64,000 bases of DNA. It comes from an uncultured Roseovarius sp. GTDB lineage: Bacteria; Pseudomonadota; Alphaproteobacteria; Rhodobacterales; Rhodobacteraceae. Of the stretch, positions 9,515-18,203 are shown in pieces. Made by a program: the position numbers and the translations under genes. The stretch lies in assembly GCF_947489715.1 (NCBI RefSeq), contig NZ_CANLER010000007.1, forward strand, positions 124,001 through 188,000. The letters run 5' to 3'. Below the pieces are notes generated by a model that was not told the origin of the DNA, searched no databases, and was given only the letters and a program-made list of their open reading frames with translations. The first letter of the stretch is position 1. Each line of letters begins with the position of its first letter.

Positions 9515-10221
9515 TGGGTAACAAAGTAAATCCGATTGGCATGCGCCTGCAGGTGAACCGCACCTGGGACAGCCGCTGGTATGCCGACACCAAGGACTAT
9601 GGCAATCTGTTGTTGGAAGACATCGCGATCCGCGAGTTCATCAACAAGGAATGCAAGCAGGCCGGCGTCAGCCGCGTGATCATCGAACGCCCCCACAAGA
9701 AGTGCCGTGTGACCATTCACACCGCGCGTCCGGGCGTGATCATCGGCAAGAAAGGCGCTGATATCGAAGGTCTGCGCCGCAAGCTGGCCGCGATGACCGA
9801 CAGCGAACTGCACCTCAATATCGTCGAGGTTCGCAAGCCCGAGCTGGACGCCACTCTGGTGGGCGAAAGCATCGCACAGCAGCTTGAGCGTCGTGTCTCG
9901 TTCCGTCGTGCGATGAAACGTGCGGTTCAGAACGCCATGCGCATGGGTGCCTTGGGTATCCGGGTCAACGTCGCGGGTCGCCTTGGCGGCGCCGAGATCG
10001 CCCGGACCGAATGGTACCGTGAGGGCCGCGTGCCCCTGCATACCCTGCGCGCCGATATCGATTATGCCAATGTCGAAGCCTCGACACCCTATGGCATCAT
10101 CGGCATCAAGGTCTGGATCTTCAAGGGTGAGATCATGGAGCACGATCCGTCGGCTCGTGATCGCAAGGCCCAGGAACTCCAGGATGGTCCCGCGCCCCGT
10201 GGCGCCGGCGGCCGTCGTTAA
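9514..10221 (+). CDS. rpsC: 30S ribosomal protein S3
   Basis: 235 residues with an N-terminal KH domain containing the GxxG loop ([13 protein letters not shown]) and a C-terminal domain at the mRNA entry channel ([18 protein letters not shown]). S3 binds the 16S rRNA of the head and helps mRNA unwinding. The C-terminal tail is Pro/Gly/Arg-rich, as usual in alphaproteobacteria. An AAGGAGAG follows it and serves rplP. Confidence 0.99.
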   Translation: MGNKVNPIGMRLQVNRTWDSRWYADTKDYGNLLLEDIAIREFINKECKQAGVSRVIIERPHKKCRVTIHTARPGVIIGKKGADIEGLRRKLAAMTDSELHLNIVEVRKPELDATLVGESIAQQLERRVSFRRAMKRAVQNAMRMGALGIRVNVAGRLGGAEIARTEWYREGRVPLHTLRADIDYANVEASTPYGIIGIKVWIFKGEIMEHDPSARDRKAQELQDGPAPRGAGGRR

Positions 10222-10232
10222 GGAGAGATTAG

Positions 10233-10646
10233 ATGCTACAACCAAAACGCACTAAATTCCGCAAGCAGTTCAAGGGTCGCATTCATGGCGAAGCCAAGGG
10301 CGGCTCTGACCTGAACTTCGGCACCTATGGCCTGAAAGCCACTCAGCCCGAGCGTGTAACAGCGCGTCAGATCGAGGCTGCACGTCGTGCCATGACGCGT
10401 CACATGAAACGTCAGGGCCGTGTCTGGATCCGGATATTCCCGGATCTGCCTGTCACCTCGAAACCAACCGAGGTCCGGATGGGTAAGGGTAAAGGCTCGG
10501 TTGATTTCTGGGCGGCCAAGGTCAAGCCTGGCCGGATCATGTTCGAGATCGACGGTGTCAACGAAGCGGTTGCGATGGAGGCCCTGCGCCTTGCCGCGAT
10601 GAAACTGCCGCTGAAAACCCGCGTGGTGGTCCGCGAGGACTGGTAA
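10233..10646 (+). CDS. rplP: 50S ribosomal protein L16
   Basis: 137 residues, full length. The conserved [12 protein letters not shown] start and the region [21 protein letters not shown] are present. L16 helps position tRNA in the A site and P site. It is the last gene before a 5.0-kb accessory block; in most bacteria rpmC follows directly. A REP-like palindrome and a strong terminator follow it, so the transcription unit from rplB probably ends here. Confidence 0.99.
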   Translation: MLQPKRTKFRKQFKGRIHGEAKGGSDLNFGTYGLKATQPERVTARQIEAARRAMTRHMKRQGRVWIRIFPDLPVTSKPTEVRMGKGKGSVDFWAAKVKPGRIMFEIDGVNEAVAMEALRLAAMKLPLKTRVVVREDW

Positions 10647-10648
10647 GA

Positions 10649-10672
10649 ACGTGGGTTTCACCCACCCTACGA
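10649..10672. repeat. REP-like palindrome (GTGGG..CCCAC..CTACG)
   Basis: The palindrome ACGTGGGTTTCACCCACCCTACG follows the rplP stop directly. It belongs to the same family as the larger inverted pair at 56812-56883 and is similar to the GCCGGGGTGAACCCCGGCCTAC at 19996-20017. All three lie downstream of genes. Confidence 0.6.
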
Positions 10673-10677
10673 AAATC

Positions 10678-10714
10678 AAAACCCCCGCCCGAGTGTTCGG
10701 CGGGGGTTTTGTTT
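10678..10714 (+). terminator. Rho-independent terminator after rplP
   Basis: Perfect stem AAAACCCCCGCC (10678-10689) with GGCGGGGGTTTT (10699-10710) and a 9-nt loop, then GTTTTGG. It separates rplB-rplP from the accessory block and implies that rpmC onward has its own promoter or depends on readthrough. Confidence 0.9.
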
Positions 10715-11087
10715 TGGTCTAAGCTGTAGCGCGCCTCTTCACAAACCACACCGTTATTCTTGCAGCAAAGAGGGACCGCGTCTTCCTGCAAGGGGCAGGT
10801 CCGAGCTCACACCTACCAAGTTGCTGCGGGATGACGAATGTCCGGTCTTGGGATGGCGGCCAAAAACGTGATAAAATCAAACCGGGTTTCGCCAATGGGC
10901 TGTGGAACAAGGTTTTTCAATGGTTCTGGCTGGAAAGTCGCCAGTGACAAAAACGACCGGTTCAGGTAAGACAAAGGCTCCGCGTGGTGTCCAGGAACAA
11001 ATGTCTTTCACGACGGCGGAGTGGCCGAAACTGCCGCTAAAGTCCCAAAGCACTATCAGCGGTCGATTTTTGGGTTAGATTTGAAGC
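10715..11087. other. Gene-free stretch before the CDF gene
   Basis: About 370 bp with only short overlapping frames on both strands that show no recognisable protein family. No tRNA, hairpin or repeat was found apart from the terminator just before it. It may carry the promoter of the cation transporter, but no hexamers are convincing. Confidence 0.4.
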
Positions 11088-12038
11088 ATGACCGGGACAT
11101 CAATTCTCGACAGGCCAAAGGTAGAAGGCAGGGCGCTTCGCGTTGCCATGTTTGGAAATTTGTTCATGGCTGCTGCAGGAGTGTTGGGCGGATTGCTGTC
11201 GAACTCGAATGCCATCATGCTTGATGGGCTGTTTTCAATGATCGGATTTGGCTCGGCTTGGATCGCGCTGCGGATCAGCCGCAACATTGATGCAGGACCG
11301 GATAGGTTGCGGCCTTTTGGATATGCCGCCGATGAGGCGATCTTCTCAACATTCCGCGCGCTTTCCCTTGTTGGCCTGGTTTTGTTCGCGCTGGCAAATG
11401 CAGCGCGCAACATCTTTAACTATCTGAACGGCGTTGATCCTGAACCGCTCAATTTTGCCGTAATGGCAATATATTTCACAGTGATCGTCCTGACCTGTGT
11501 CATACTTTGGGCTTTTCATTATACGGCCTGGCGGCGTACCGGAAAATCCAGTGCTATTCTAAGATTGGAATCGAAAGCTACTCTCTTTGACGGGCTTATC
11601 ACCATGGCTGCGGGTGTTTGTATGGTGATCATCTACTACTTTAGCGAGGGGGTGCTTGCCCCGGTTGCGCCAATCGGAGACTCACTGGTGGTGGTGCTGT
11701 TATGTCTTTTTGCCATAGGCACTTACGTCAATGAATTTCGCGGAGGGCTGGCTGAACTGGCAGGTGTGACCGCGCGACCCGAGCTATTGGCGATTGCCCG
11801 CCGCGCCCTACGTCCCATAATCTCCGAAGATGGTGGCACGCTGCGCGACATGGCAGTGACAAAGCTGGGGCGACGTGTGGAGATCACAGTCTGCTATGAT
11901 CCCGGGCGTCAAGTTCTTGCGGAAGACGTCGACAGTTTGAACCTGCGCATGATTGAAAAGGCGCGCGAAGCACTGCCCGATGCCGATGTCTGGTTGCTGA
12001 TTACGAAACAAACGAGACAGTGGGAGACGGGGACCTAA
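11088..12038 (+). CDS. Cation diffusion facilitator family transporter, atypical metal sites
   Basis: Inner-membrane CDF protein of 316 residues with about six hydrophobic segments and a cytoplasmic ferredoxin-like C-terminal domain (from about residue 230). In zinc CDF proteins such as YiiP the transport site uses D-x-x-x-D in helix 2 and H-x-x-x-D in helix 5. Here helix 2 reads AIMLD (A42, D46) and helix 5 reads ATLFD (A164, D168), so one ligand of each pair is Ala. This suggests altered specificity or altered function; the family is clear but the substrate is not. The start has no strong ribosome-binding site. It is the first gene of the block that splits rplP from rpmC. Confidence 0.82.
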   Translation: MTGTSILDRPKVEGRALRVAMFGNLFMAAAGVLGGLLSNSNAIMLDGLFSMIGFGSAWIALRISRNIDAGPDRLRPFGYAADEAIFSTFRALSLVGLVLFALANAARNIFNYLNGVDPEPLNFAVMAIYFTVIVLTCVILWAFHYTAWRRTGKSSAILRLESKATLFDGLITMAAGVCMVIIYYFSEGVLAPVAPIGDSLVVVLLCLFAIGTYVNEFRGGLAELAGVTARPELLAIARRALRPIISEDGGTLRDMAVTKLGRRVEITVCYDPGRQVLAEDVDSLNLRMIEKAREALPDADVWLLITKQTRQWETGT

Positions 12039-12308
12039 CTCACTCGACGTTTGGTTTCCAGCTTGTGAGCGAGGCGGCTAGTGGCAGTTCTTCATGCTGT
12101 GACCCCGCGCTGCGCGAAAGAGCGATGGCAGGGGTGGGCTCTCTGCCGGCATTTGTGTCCAAGTGTATTCTCTTGTGAATTCGGTCTTGCAAAGAACCGT
12201 TATTGACAGTGTGTTCGCGCCGGCCGCCGTTAGCGCAGATGCAGCGAAATGGCGCTTTGTCCGCTTTGGTGACGTTGGTGGCCGCTCGCCCTGTTAACCC
12301 GGCAAAAC
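12039..12308. other. Gene-free stretch after the CDF gene
   Basis: About 270 bp between the CDF gene and the iterated ACCGAC motifs. I see no credible coding sequence, RNA gene or strong terminator. The segment CGCCCTGTTAA near 12286 recurs in inverted orientation near 13875-13885 next to the second motif array. Confidence 0.35.
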
Positions 12309-12359
12309 ACCGATTTCGACACCGACGTTATACCGACAAAATACCGACGTTATACCGAC
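12309..12359 (+). repeat. Iterated ACCGAC motifs at 11-bp spacing, left array
   Basis: ACCGA starts at 12309, 12321, 12332, 12343 and 12354, so the spacing is 12, 11, 11 and 11 bp. The core unit is ATACCGACGTT or ATACCGACAAA. One copy per helical turn would put binding sites on the same face of DNA, which suits a cooperative DNA-binding protein. A matching array in opposite orientation lies at 13820-13858. It is located downstream (3' side) of the minus-strand GFA-family gene. Confidence 0.8.
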
Positions 12360-12492
12360 AAGGGTTTTTTCCGCGATTTCAGCGCGTTAACCTGATTCTC
12401 GGCGGGTTGGCGCATCGTCGGGATATTTCGGAGGCCGGAATTGGTCCGCCAGACCTTCCCTGCCGCTGCCACGGCAGGGAGTATTCAGATTG

Positions 12493-12933
12493 TTACGAAG
12501 AAGCGGGCCAGGAAAAATCCGGGCGCAGGCTGTCATAGACGGGGCGGCCATCGTCGGGTTTGGCGTAGCCTTTGCTGTCGTCGTAAAACGCGTGATAGGT
12601 CGCATCGGGGAAGCCGGCGGTATCGTAGCCCATCACGTTGGGGACGGCGACGCGGATGCGTCTTTCCTTGTCATCGAGCATGAGCGCCGCACCGCAATCG
12701 GCGCAGGTGCAAAGCTCCAGCGGGCCGTTGGGATTGTCGGCGTTGAAGGGCTGCCGGTTCATCTTTTCCTCGTGATCGCCACTGAGATCACCGTGGTTGA
12801 AGAACGCGACATGGGTGGTCTGTTGACCGGTAACATTTTTACAGACATTACAATGACATACATGGTTATCAATGGGTTCGGCATTTGCCACTATCTTGAC
12901 GTGGTCGCAGCCGCCGGAATATGGGCTGGACAT
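12493..12933 (-). CDS. GFA/CENP-V family glutathione-dependent enzyme-like protein
   Basis: 146 residues from the ATG at 12933, which has AAGGAGG 8 nt upstream; a longer frame begins at 12969 but lacks such a site. The family fold binds zinc through cysteines, seen here as GGC near the N-terminus, CHCNVC and CTCADCG. Named members include glutathione-dependent formaldehyde-activating enzyme, but most have no proven reaction. It is transcribed divergently from the TIGR02466-type gene at 13090. A soluble cytoplasmic protein is expected. Family confidence is high; function is not established. Confidence 0.85.
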   Translation of the reverse strand: MSSPYSGGCDHVKIVANAEPIDNHVCHCNVCKNVTGQQTTHVAFFNHGDLSGDHEEKMNRQPFNADNPNGPLELCTCADCGAALMLDDKERRIRVAVPNVMGYDTAGFPDATYHAFYDDSKGYAKPDDGRPVYDSLRPDFSWPASS

Positions 12934-13089
12934 GGTTTCATCCTCCTTGTCATTGGTTGGAGCGCGCAAGAGCGCCCATCTGTCATGGGACGACAGCGGG
13001 GTCAGAAAAGCAATATAGCCTTAGGAATCGGGTGATTTCGGGCCATTCTGCCCCTCGCCACGGTCCGCAGGCTGGGCTATGACGGGGCC

Positions 13090-13710
13090 ATGTCAGAGAT
13101 CAGATCCCTCTTCGTGACCCGCCTTTATCGCGCCGCCCTTTCCGAACTCGGGGAGGCACCGGATGCGGCTGAGCTGGAAGCCTCGTGCTATTCGATTGCC
13201 GAGGATGACGAGGCCGGGCAGGGGTGGTGCGAAGAAAACGGCTATCCGGGCTATACCTCTTATGCGTCGCTCACCGATCTGGGCTGGCGGTTTCCCATAT
13301 TTGCCGATCTGGTCAAGCTTCTGGACAGGCATGTTGCTGAATTTGCTAAGGATTTGGCGTTCGATCTGGATGGGCGGGAACTGAAGCTGGAGGACATCTG
13401 GATCAATATCTTGCCGGAAGGTGGATCCCATGCCAGCCATATCCACCCGCATTCGGTGATCAGCGGAACGACCTATGTGGCCATGCCCGACGGGGCCAGC
13501 GCGCTGAAGCTGGAGGACCCGAGATCAGCGATGATGATGGCAGCCCCGGCCCGGCAGAAAGACGCGCGGGAAGAGATGCGGAGCTTTGTCTACGTGACGC
13601 CGAAAGTGGGCGACGTGCTGCTTTGGGAAAGCTGGCTACGCCACGAGGTGCCGATGAACATGTCCGAGGAAGAACGCATCAGCGTCAGCTTTAATTATGG
13701 GTGGTCATAG
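13090..13710 (+). CDS. TIGR02466-type putative 2OG-Fe(II) oxygenase
   Basis: 206 residues, soluble. The C-terminal half has the double-stranded beta-helix pattern: an HIHPHS segment around residues 118-123, a distal His in LRHEVPMN and an Arg in RISVSFNY that could hold 2-oxoglutarate. These match the putative 2-oxoglutarate/iron oxygenase family known only as TIGR02466. The substrate is unknown. It is divergent from the GFA-family gene, with 156 bp between start codons, and both are bracketed by inverted ACCGAC arrays. Confidence 0.75.
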   Translation: MSEIRSLFVTRLYRAALSELGEAPDAAELEASCYSIAEDDEAGQGWCEENGYPGYTSYASLTDLGWRFPIFADLVKLLDRHVAEFAKDLAFDLDGRELKLEDIWINILPEGGSHASHIHPHSVISGTTYVAMPDGASALKLEDPRSAMMMAAPARQKDAREEMRSFVYVTPKVGDVLLWESWLRHEVPMNMSEEERISVSFNYGWS

Positions 13711-13819
13711 ACCAACCGTCGGGGCGCAAAACCGCTGTCTTTTGGCCCTTTGGTGGATATCTGGTCGAATCATCCCTCAACCCCCTGGTTAACAAGGGAA
13801 AACCCCGGGCTGTATTGCG

Positions 13820-13858
13820 TCGGTATCACGTCGGTATTACGTCGGTATTTGGCACCGA
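13820..13858 (-). repeat. Iterated ACCGAC motifs at 11-bp spacing, right array (inverted)
   Basis: TCGGT, the complement of ACCGA, starts at 13820, 13831 and 13842 (11-bp steps). A further ACCGA in opposite orientation is at 13854. Read on the minus strand the unit is ATACCGACGTR, the same as in the left array at 12309. A CGCCCTGTTAA segment flanks both arrays in mirror-image position, so the two sites look like inverted copies of one element of about 80-100 bp. Confidence 0.75.
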
Positions 13859-14089
13859 GAAGGCCGTGATTAACAGGGCGGGCGGTGCCTGGGGGAGTGG
13901 GTGCGGGTTTTCCGCCCGAATTTCTGGGCGACATGCCCCGCCAATGGGTCATCATTCGACCGGGCAAGAGGGTCTGAAAATCCAGTCTGTGCATGTGTGA
14001 CCCGCGATCTCTACCGACGGTGCCTGAAGTGTGTATTCCGGGCCGGATCAGGAGTGTCTTTCCGACGCGTCAGGGAAGAAAAACGATAA

Positions 14090-14250
14090 TAGTGCTTGCA
14101 TTATCGGTCTGACTGCCGCAGGGACAGCGGGCTTACGTTATTCTTTTTCGTCCTTCTGTCTCCTCTAAACCGGCGCTCAGTCTTTCGATCCAGACCAACT
14201 ACGCCGGGCTGCCGCACTTACGCGGGCAGCACTATATAGGAGATTACGGT
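14090..14250 (+). promoter_or_regulatory. Long 5' leader of cold-shock gene
   Basis: The 160 bp before the cold-shock start contain a small hairpin (GATAATAGTGCTTGCATTATC, from 14087) and end with AGGAG 8 nt before the ATG. Long structured leaders are typical of cold-shock genes, where they control translation by temperature. That role here is inference. Confidence 0.45.
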
Positions 14251-14457
14251 ATGGCTAATGGCACCGTAAAATGGTTCAACTCAACCAAAGGCTTCGGCTT
14301 TATCGCACCTGAGGGTGGCGGCAAGGACGTATTCGTTCACGTTTCGGCTGTTGAGCGCGCCGGTCTGACCGGCCTGGCCGACGACCAGAAAGTGACCTTC
14401 GACATTGAAGCAGGCCGCGACGGCCGTGAATCGGCATCGAACCTGGCACTCGCCTAA
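14251..14457 (+). CDS. Cold-shock protein, CspA family
   Basis: 68-residue single cold-shock domain, an RNA chaperone that binds single-stranded nucleic acid. RNP1 is KGFGFI and RNP2 is VFVHVS; both are intact. It is a close paralogue of the protein at 58666-58872 and shares the [10 protein letters not shown] start. A GC-rich inverted repeat followed by TTTGTATTTT at about 14478-14515 may be its terminator. It probably forms its own transcription unit. Confidence 0.95.
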   Translation: MANGTVKWFNSTKGFGFIAPEGGGKDVFVHVSAVERAGLTGLADDQKVTFDIEAGRDGRESASNLALA

Positions 14458-14588
14458 GTCGATCTGATCTGAATGCGCAGGCGGCGTCGGGGAAACTCGG
14501 CGCCGTTTGTATTTTCGGTGCTCCGTAAACCGCGGAGAGTGGAAGGAGCGAGCGACAAGAGGAACAGGTTTCGACGTGAGGATAAAGT

Positions 14589-15173
14589 CTATGCTAAAGC
14601 TTGTTTGCTTTTCCTGATCCGTACGAGCCCGGCAAGCCCTGCAAGTCCCGACAGCAAGAGCGGCAAACCCAGTGGCAAGGGTACAGCGGCGACTTTGGTT
14701 ACAGTCGCAAAGATATTCAGGTTTCCGGAAACAAACGGAGATGACGCCAAACTGTCCCTTCCGGTTACAACAAATTGGGGCGTTAGAAAATCGTCGATCA
14801 CGATACTAAAGTCCGTTTCCGACTGTGCCAGTGAATTGACGACACCACCGCCGAAAATCAATCTGTCGACCGCTGAAAAATAAGTAAAACCGATCGGATT
14901 TTGCGTCAATCCAAACGGATCTTGCCCAGGGAAGAGGGGTGACGTCAGCGAATTGACTGTGAGGCCGACTGTTTCATCGGTGTGGTCCACGGTGAAATCA
15001 GCAGTGATCGTGAAGTCAAAATTCACTATCCCAAGCTGTCCGCCGCCAAAGACGGCCGCAACATTAAAGGTGGCGGCCGATACTGCAGCAGGCAGCGCAA
15101 ATACCAAGGCGGCGATGCTCAGCACCCTATTGATGTGCCGCCAGATGCCTGTCTTTTTCGTTAGATTCCGCAT
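14589..15173 (-). CDS. Secreted VPLPA-CTERM-type protein
   Basis: 194 residues. The N-terminus has a Sec signal (IAALVFALPAAVSAA, cleavage expected near residue 34). A beta-rich body without cysteines follows. The C-terminus has VPLPLGLPLLLSGLAGLAG followed by RIRKSK, i.e. a VPLP motif, a hydrophobic helix and a basic tail. This is the VPLPA-CTERM sorting signal, a PEP-CTERM relative handled by exosortase in Rhodobacterales. The protein is expected at the cell surface or in an exopolysaccharide matrix. No exosortase is in the window. The body does not match a function I recognise. Confidence 0.8.
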   Translation of the reverse strand: MRNLTKKTGIWRHINRVLSIAALVFALPAAVSAATFNVAAVFGGGQLGIVNFDFTITADFTVDHTDETVGLTVNSLTSPLFPGQDPFGLTQNPIGFTYFSAVDRLIFGGGVVNSLAQSETDFSIVIDDFLTPQFVVTGRDSLASSPFVSGNLNIFATVTKVAAVPLPLGLPLLLSGLAGLAGLVRIRKSKQALA

Positions 15174-15690
15174 GACAAATTCCTCCGTTAAAATATATGG
15201 ATCAGTGCATTAAATTTGTGCGGTGTGCCGCACCTGTCGTTAACTCTAAGACAAAAAAGTCTTCATTAGTAGCGATCAATGGGTGTTCGGTAAGTCACCC
15301 GGAGAGCCCCATCATAAACGGACGGCCTGTTTGCACCTCCACAAAAGCTGTCAGGACGTTGGCACATCTGCGCATATGGGCACCTCAGCTGTTCTGCGTT
15401 AATCCACGGGCAACGTGAGGGCCAGTAGAAGGGGCCCAGTGAAGAGGGCCAGAGAAGAGGACCAGTGAAATCGTTGCGTCGCAGGCAGGTGTAAAAACCA
15501 GGGTTTCAGCCTGCCTGCGCAAACTTTAAACTTTCCCTTGCTCTCTCAGGGTGCCTCCCTTATACGGCCCCATCTGAGGGATTCCGGGCGACCGGGATTC
15601 GTCTTTGTTTTGCAATTCATCCACCGGGTTTCTGGTTACCCTGTACCAACGTCAGGGGCTTGCCGGTGTTTTGAGAGAGGAAAAGGCGAT
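15174..15690. other. Gene-free stretch before rpmC with short degenerate repeat
   Basis: 517 bp with no convincing gene; a 73-codon frame at 15199-15418 has no family features. At 15418-15471 four degenerate units of about 13-14 bp follow one another (GGGCCAGTAGAAG, GGCCCAGTGAAGAG, GGCCAGAGAAGAG, GACCAGTGAAATC). The promoter for the rpmC-rpmD unit is likely in this region because a terminator closes the upstream rplB-rplP unit. Confidence 0.4.
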
Positions 15691-15897
15691 ATGAACGCCC
15701 AGGAACTACGTGACAAGACGCCGGATCAGCTGCGTGAAGATCTGGTGGCGCTGAAGAAAGAGCAGTTCAACCTGCGCTTTCAGTCGGCCACAAACCAGCT
15801 GGAAAACCCTGCAAAGATGCGTGAAGCCCGCCGCAATGCGGCCCGTGTGCTGACCATCCTGAATGAAAAAGCCGCCGAAGCGGCCAAAGACGCGTAA
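15691..15897 (+). CDS. rpmC: 50S ribosomal protein L29
   Basis: 68 residues from the ATG at 15691, preceded by GAGAGGAAAAGG. The two-helix fold is evident in the conserved [28 protein letters not shown]29 sits at the tunnel exit and binds trigger factor and SRP. It is normally fused to the S10 operon right after rplP but here lies 5.0 kb away. Confidence 0.98.
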   Translation: MNAQELRDKTPDQLREDLVALKKEQFNLRFQSATNQLENPAKMREARRNAARVLTILNEKAAEAAKDA

Positions 15898-15912
15898 GAA
15901 GGAGAGAGCCCC

Positions 15913-16143
15913 ATGCCCAAGCGTATTCTGCAAGGCGTCGTGACCTCCGACGCGAACGCACAGACAGTCACCGTGTCGGTTGAACGCCGTTTCAAGCACC
16001 CGGTTCTGGCAAAGACCATCCGTAAGTCCAAGAAATACCGGGCTCACGATGAAAAGAACGCTTTCAAGGTCGGTGACCAAGTCCGCATCATCGAATGCGC
16101 ACCGAAATCGAAAACGAAACGTTGGGAGGTGTTGGAAGCGTAA
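15913..16143 (+). CDS. rpsQ: 30S ribosomal protein S17
   Basis: 76 residues, OB fold, early 16S rRNA binder. The conserved segments [16 protein letters not shown] and [11 protein letters not shown] are present. AGGAGAG precedes the ATG and the gene follows rpmC after 15 bp. Confidence 0.98.
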   Translation: MPKRILQGVVTSDANAQTVTVSVERRFKHPVLAKTIRKSKKYRAHDEKNAFKVGDQVRIIECAPKSKTKRWEVLEA

Positions 16144-16222
16144 AGCTCCGGCGCCTTTTGGCATTATTCGAAACCCTGGGGACAAGGCAATGCATCGCCC
16201 CCCATAGGTCGGGAGAAACCAA

Positions 16223-16591
16223 ATGATCCAGATGCAAACCAACCTGGATGTTGCTGACAATAGCGGCGCGCGCCGTGTTCAGTGCATCAAGGTCCTGGGG
16301 GGTTCCAAGCGTAAATACGCATCCGTGGGCGACATCATCGTCGTCTCGGTCAAGGAAGCCATCCCGCGTGGTCGCGTGAAGAAGGGCGACGTCCGCAAGG
16401 CCGTTGTCGTACGCACCGCCAAGGAAGTCCGTCGTGAAGATGGCACCGCCATCCGCTTTGACCGCAACGCCGCCGTGATCCTGAACAACGCAGGTGAGCC
16501 GGTCGGAACCCGTATCTTCGGGCCGGTTGTACGCGAACTGCGCGGCAAGAACTTCATGAAGATCATCTCGCTCGCCCCGGAGGTGCTGTGA
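16223..16591 (+). CDS. rplN: 50S ribosomal protein L14
   Basis: 122 residues, the usual length. It starts with [24 protein letters not shown], here seen in pieces, and ends in the [10 protein letters not shown] typical of L14. L14 forms an intersubunit bridge. The 79-bp gap after rpsQ is longer than others in the run; GGGAGAAACC serves as ribosome-binding site. Confidence 0.98.
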   Translation: MIQMQTNLDVADNSGARRVQCIKVLGGSKRKYASVGDIIVVSVKEAIPRGRVKKGDVRKAVVVRTAKEVRREDGTAIRFDRNAAVILNNAGEPVGTRIFGPVVRELRGKNFMKIISLAPEVL

Positions 16592-16592
16592 T

Positions 16593-16904
16593 ATGGCTGC
16601 GAAACTGAAAAAAGGCGACAAGGTCGTCGTTCTTGCCGGTAAGGACAAGGGCAAGGAAGGCACCATCGCATCCGTCGATCCGACAGCCGGCAAGGCCGTT
16701 GTCGATGGCATCAACATGGCGATCCGCCACACCAAGCAAAGCCAGACCAGCCAGGGCGGCCGCATCCCCAAGGCGATGCCGATCGAACTGAGCAACCTGG
16801 CATTCCTGGACAAGAACGGCAAAGCGACCCGCGTCGGCTTCAAGGTTGAAGACGGCAAGAAGGTACGGTTTGCCAAGACCACGGGGGACGTGATCGATGC
16901 TTGA
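16593..16904 (+). CDS. rplX: 50S ribosomal protein L24
   Basis: 103 residues with an N-terminal KOW motif ([17 protein letters not shown]) that binds 23S rRNA; L24 starts large-subunit assembly. It begins 1 bp after rplN and overlaps rplE by 8 bp, so translation is coupled on both sides. Confidence 0.98.
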   Translation: MAAKLKKGDKVVVLAGKDKGKEGTIASVDPTAGKAVVDGINMAIRHTKQSQTSQGGRIPKAMPIELSNLAFLDKNGKATRVGFKVEDGKKVRFAKTTGDVIDA

Positions 16905-17460
16905 TACTGCAAACTATACCCCGCGTCTGAAAACCCAGTACCGCGAGACCATCCGCGCCGCTCTGAAAGAAGAGTTCGGCTACAAGAACGAGATGATGAT
17001 CCCCAAGCTGGACAAGATCGTTCTGAACATCGGATGCGGCAAGGCGGCTGTCAAAGACAGCAAGAAAGCCAAGTCGGCACAGGAAGACCTGAGCACAATC
17101 GCAGGTCAGCACGCGGTCGTCACCAAGGCCAAGAACTCGATCGCCGGGTTCCGGGTGCGTGAAGACATGCCGATGGGGGCGAAAGTGACCCTGCGCGGCA
17201 ACCGGATGTATGAATTCCTGGATCGCCTGATCACCATCGCGATGCCCCGTATCCGCGACTTCCGCGGTGTTTCGGGCAAGTCGTTCGATGGGCGTGGCAA
17301 CTATGCCATGGGCATCAAGGAACACATCGTTTTCCCCGAGATCAACTTCGACAAGGTCGATGAGATGTGGGGCATGGATGTCATTATCACAACCACGGCG
17401 CAAACCGACGCTGAAGCCAAGGCGCTGTTGAAGCAATTCAACATGCCCTTCAACAGCTGA
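16897..17460 (+). CDS. rplE: 50S ribosomal protein L5
   Basis: 187 residues, full length. L5 binds 5S rRNA and contacts the P-site tRNA. Conserved segments [34 protein letters not shown] and [17 protein letters not shown] are intact. Its start lies inside the end of rplX. Confidence 0.98.
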   Translation: MLDTANYTPRLKTQYRETIRAALKEEFGYKNEMMIPKLDKIVLNIGCGKAAVKDSKKAKSAQEDLSTIAGQHAVVTKAKNSIAGFRVREDMPMGAKVTLRGNRMYEFLDRLITIAMPRIRDFRGVSGKSFDGRGNYAMGIKEHIVFPEINFDKVDEMWGMDVIITTTAQTDAEAKALLKQFNMPFNS

Positions 17461-17479
17461 GCGGCGGGAGGAAAGACTT

Positions 17480-17785
17480 ATGGCTAAAAAAGCAATGATC
17501 GAACGCGAGAAGAAGCGTCAGAAGCTGGTTGAGAAATATGCTGCCAAGCGTGCTGCGCTGAAAGAGATCGTGAATGACGAAGCCAAGCCGATGGAAGAGC
17601 GTTTCCGCGCCTCCCTGAAGCTGGCGAAACTGCCGCGCAACAGCTCGGCCACAAGGCTGCACAACCGTTGCCAGCTGACCGGTCGTCCGCATGCGTTTTA
17701 TCGCAAACTCAAAGTGTCGCGGATCGCGCTGCGCGAGCTTGGCTCGAACGGCCAGGCCCCCGGCCTCGTGAAATCCAGCTGGTAA
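17480..17785 (+). CDS. rpsN: 30S ribosomal protein S14, long zinc-free form
   Basis: 101 residues. The RNA-binding end [20 protein letters not shown] is conserved, and the paired zinc cysteines of the short C+ form are missing, so this is the long C- type. GGAGGAAAG precedes the start. S14 works in the head of the small subunit. Confidence 0.98.
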   Translation: MAKKAMIEREKKRQKLVEKYAAKRAALKEIVNDEAKPMEERFRASLKLAKLPRNSSATRLHNRCQLTGRPHAFYRKLKVSRIALRELGSNGQAPGLVKSSW

Positions 17786-17797
17786 GGGAGATTTGAT

Positions 17798-18190
17798 ATG
17801 AATGATCCTATCGGCGATATGCTGGCCCGTATCCGCAACAGCCAGATGCGCGGCAAATCCACCGTGACGATGCCTGCGTCGAAGATGCGCGAGCGCGTGC
17901 TGAGCGTGCTGGCGGATGAAGGCTATATTCGCGGCTTCGAGGCTGCCACCGGCAAGGATGGTCATCCGGCCATCGAGGTGAGCCTGAAGTATTTCGAAGG
18001 CACTCCGGTTATTCGTGAAATGAAACGGGTTTCGAAACCCGGTCGTCGCGTGTACCTGAGCGTCAAGGACATCCCGCAGGTCCGTCAGGGCCTGGGCGTG
18101 TCGATTGTCTCTACGTCGAAAGGCGTGATGTCGGACGCAAGTGCCCGCAGCCACAATGTTGGCGGCGAAGTGCTCTGCACCGTATTCTAA
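17798..18190 (+). CDS. rpsH: 30S ribosomal protein S8
   Basis: 130 residues. It begins [16 protein letters not shown], typical of S8, and ends with [26 protein letters not shown], seen in parts. S8 is a primary 16S rRNA binder and in other bacteria represses the spc operon by binding its mRNA; such a site is not identifiable here. AGGGAG precedes the start. Confidence 0.98.
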   Translation: MNDPIGDMLARIRNSQMRGKSTVTMPASKMRERVLSVLADEGYIRGFEAATGKDGHPAIEVSLKYFEGTPVIREMKRVSKPGRRVYLSVKDIPQVRQGLGVSIVSTSKGVMSDASARSHNVGGEVLCTVF

Positions 18191-18203
18191 GGGGGCCTGA
18201 GAA

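Noticed and set aside
10719..10910. 63-codon minus-strand frame after rplP
   Set aside because: No family features and overlapping alternatives on both strands; kept as a gene-free stretch.
12309..13858. Iterated ACCGAC motifs as a CRISPR array
   Set aside because: Units are only 11 bp long with no unique spacers and no cas genes.
15199..15418. 73-codon frame before rpmC
   Set aside because: No start signal, no motif, and it runs into a degenerate repeat.
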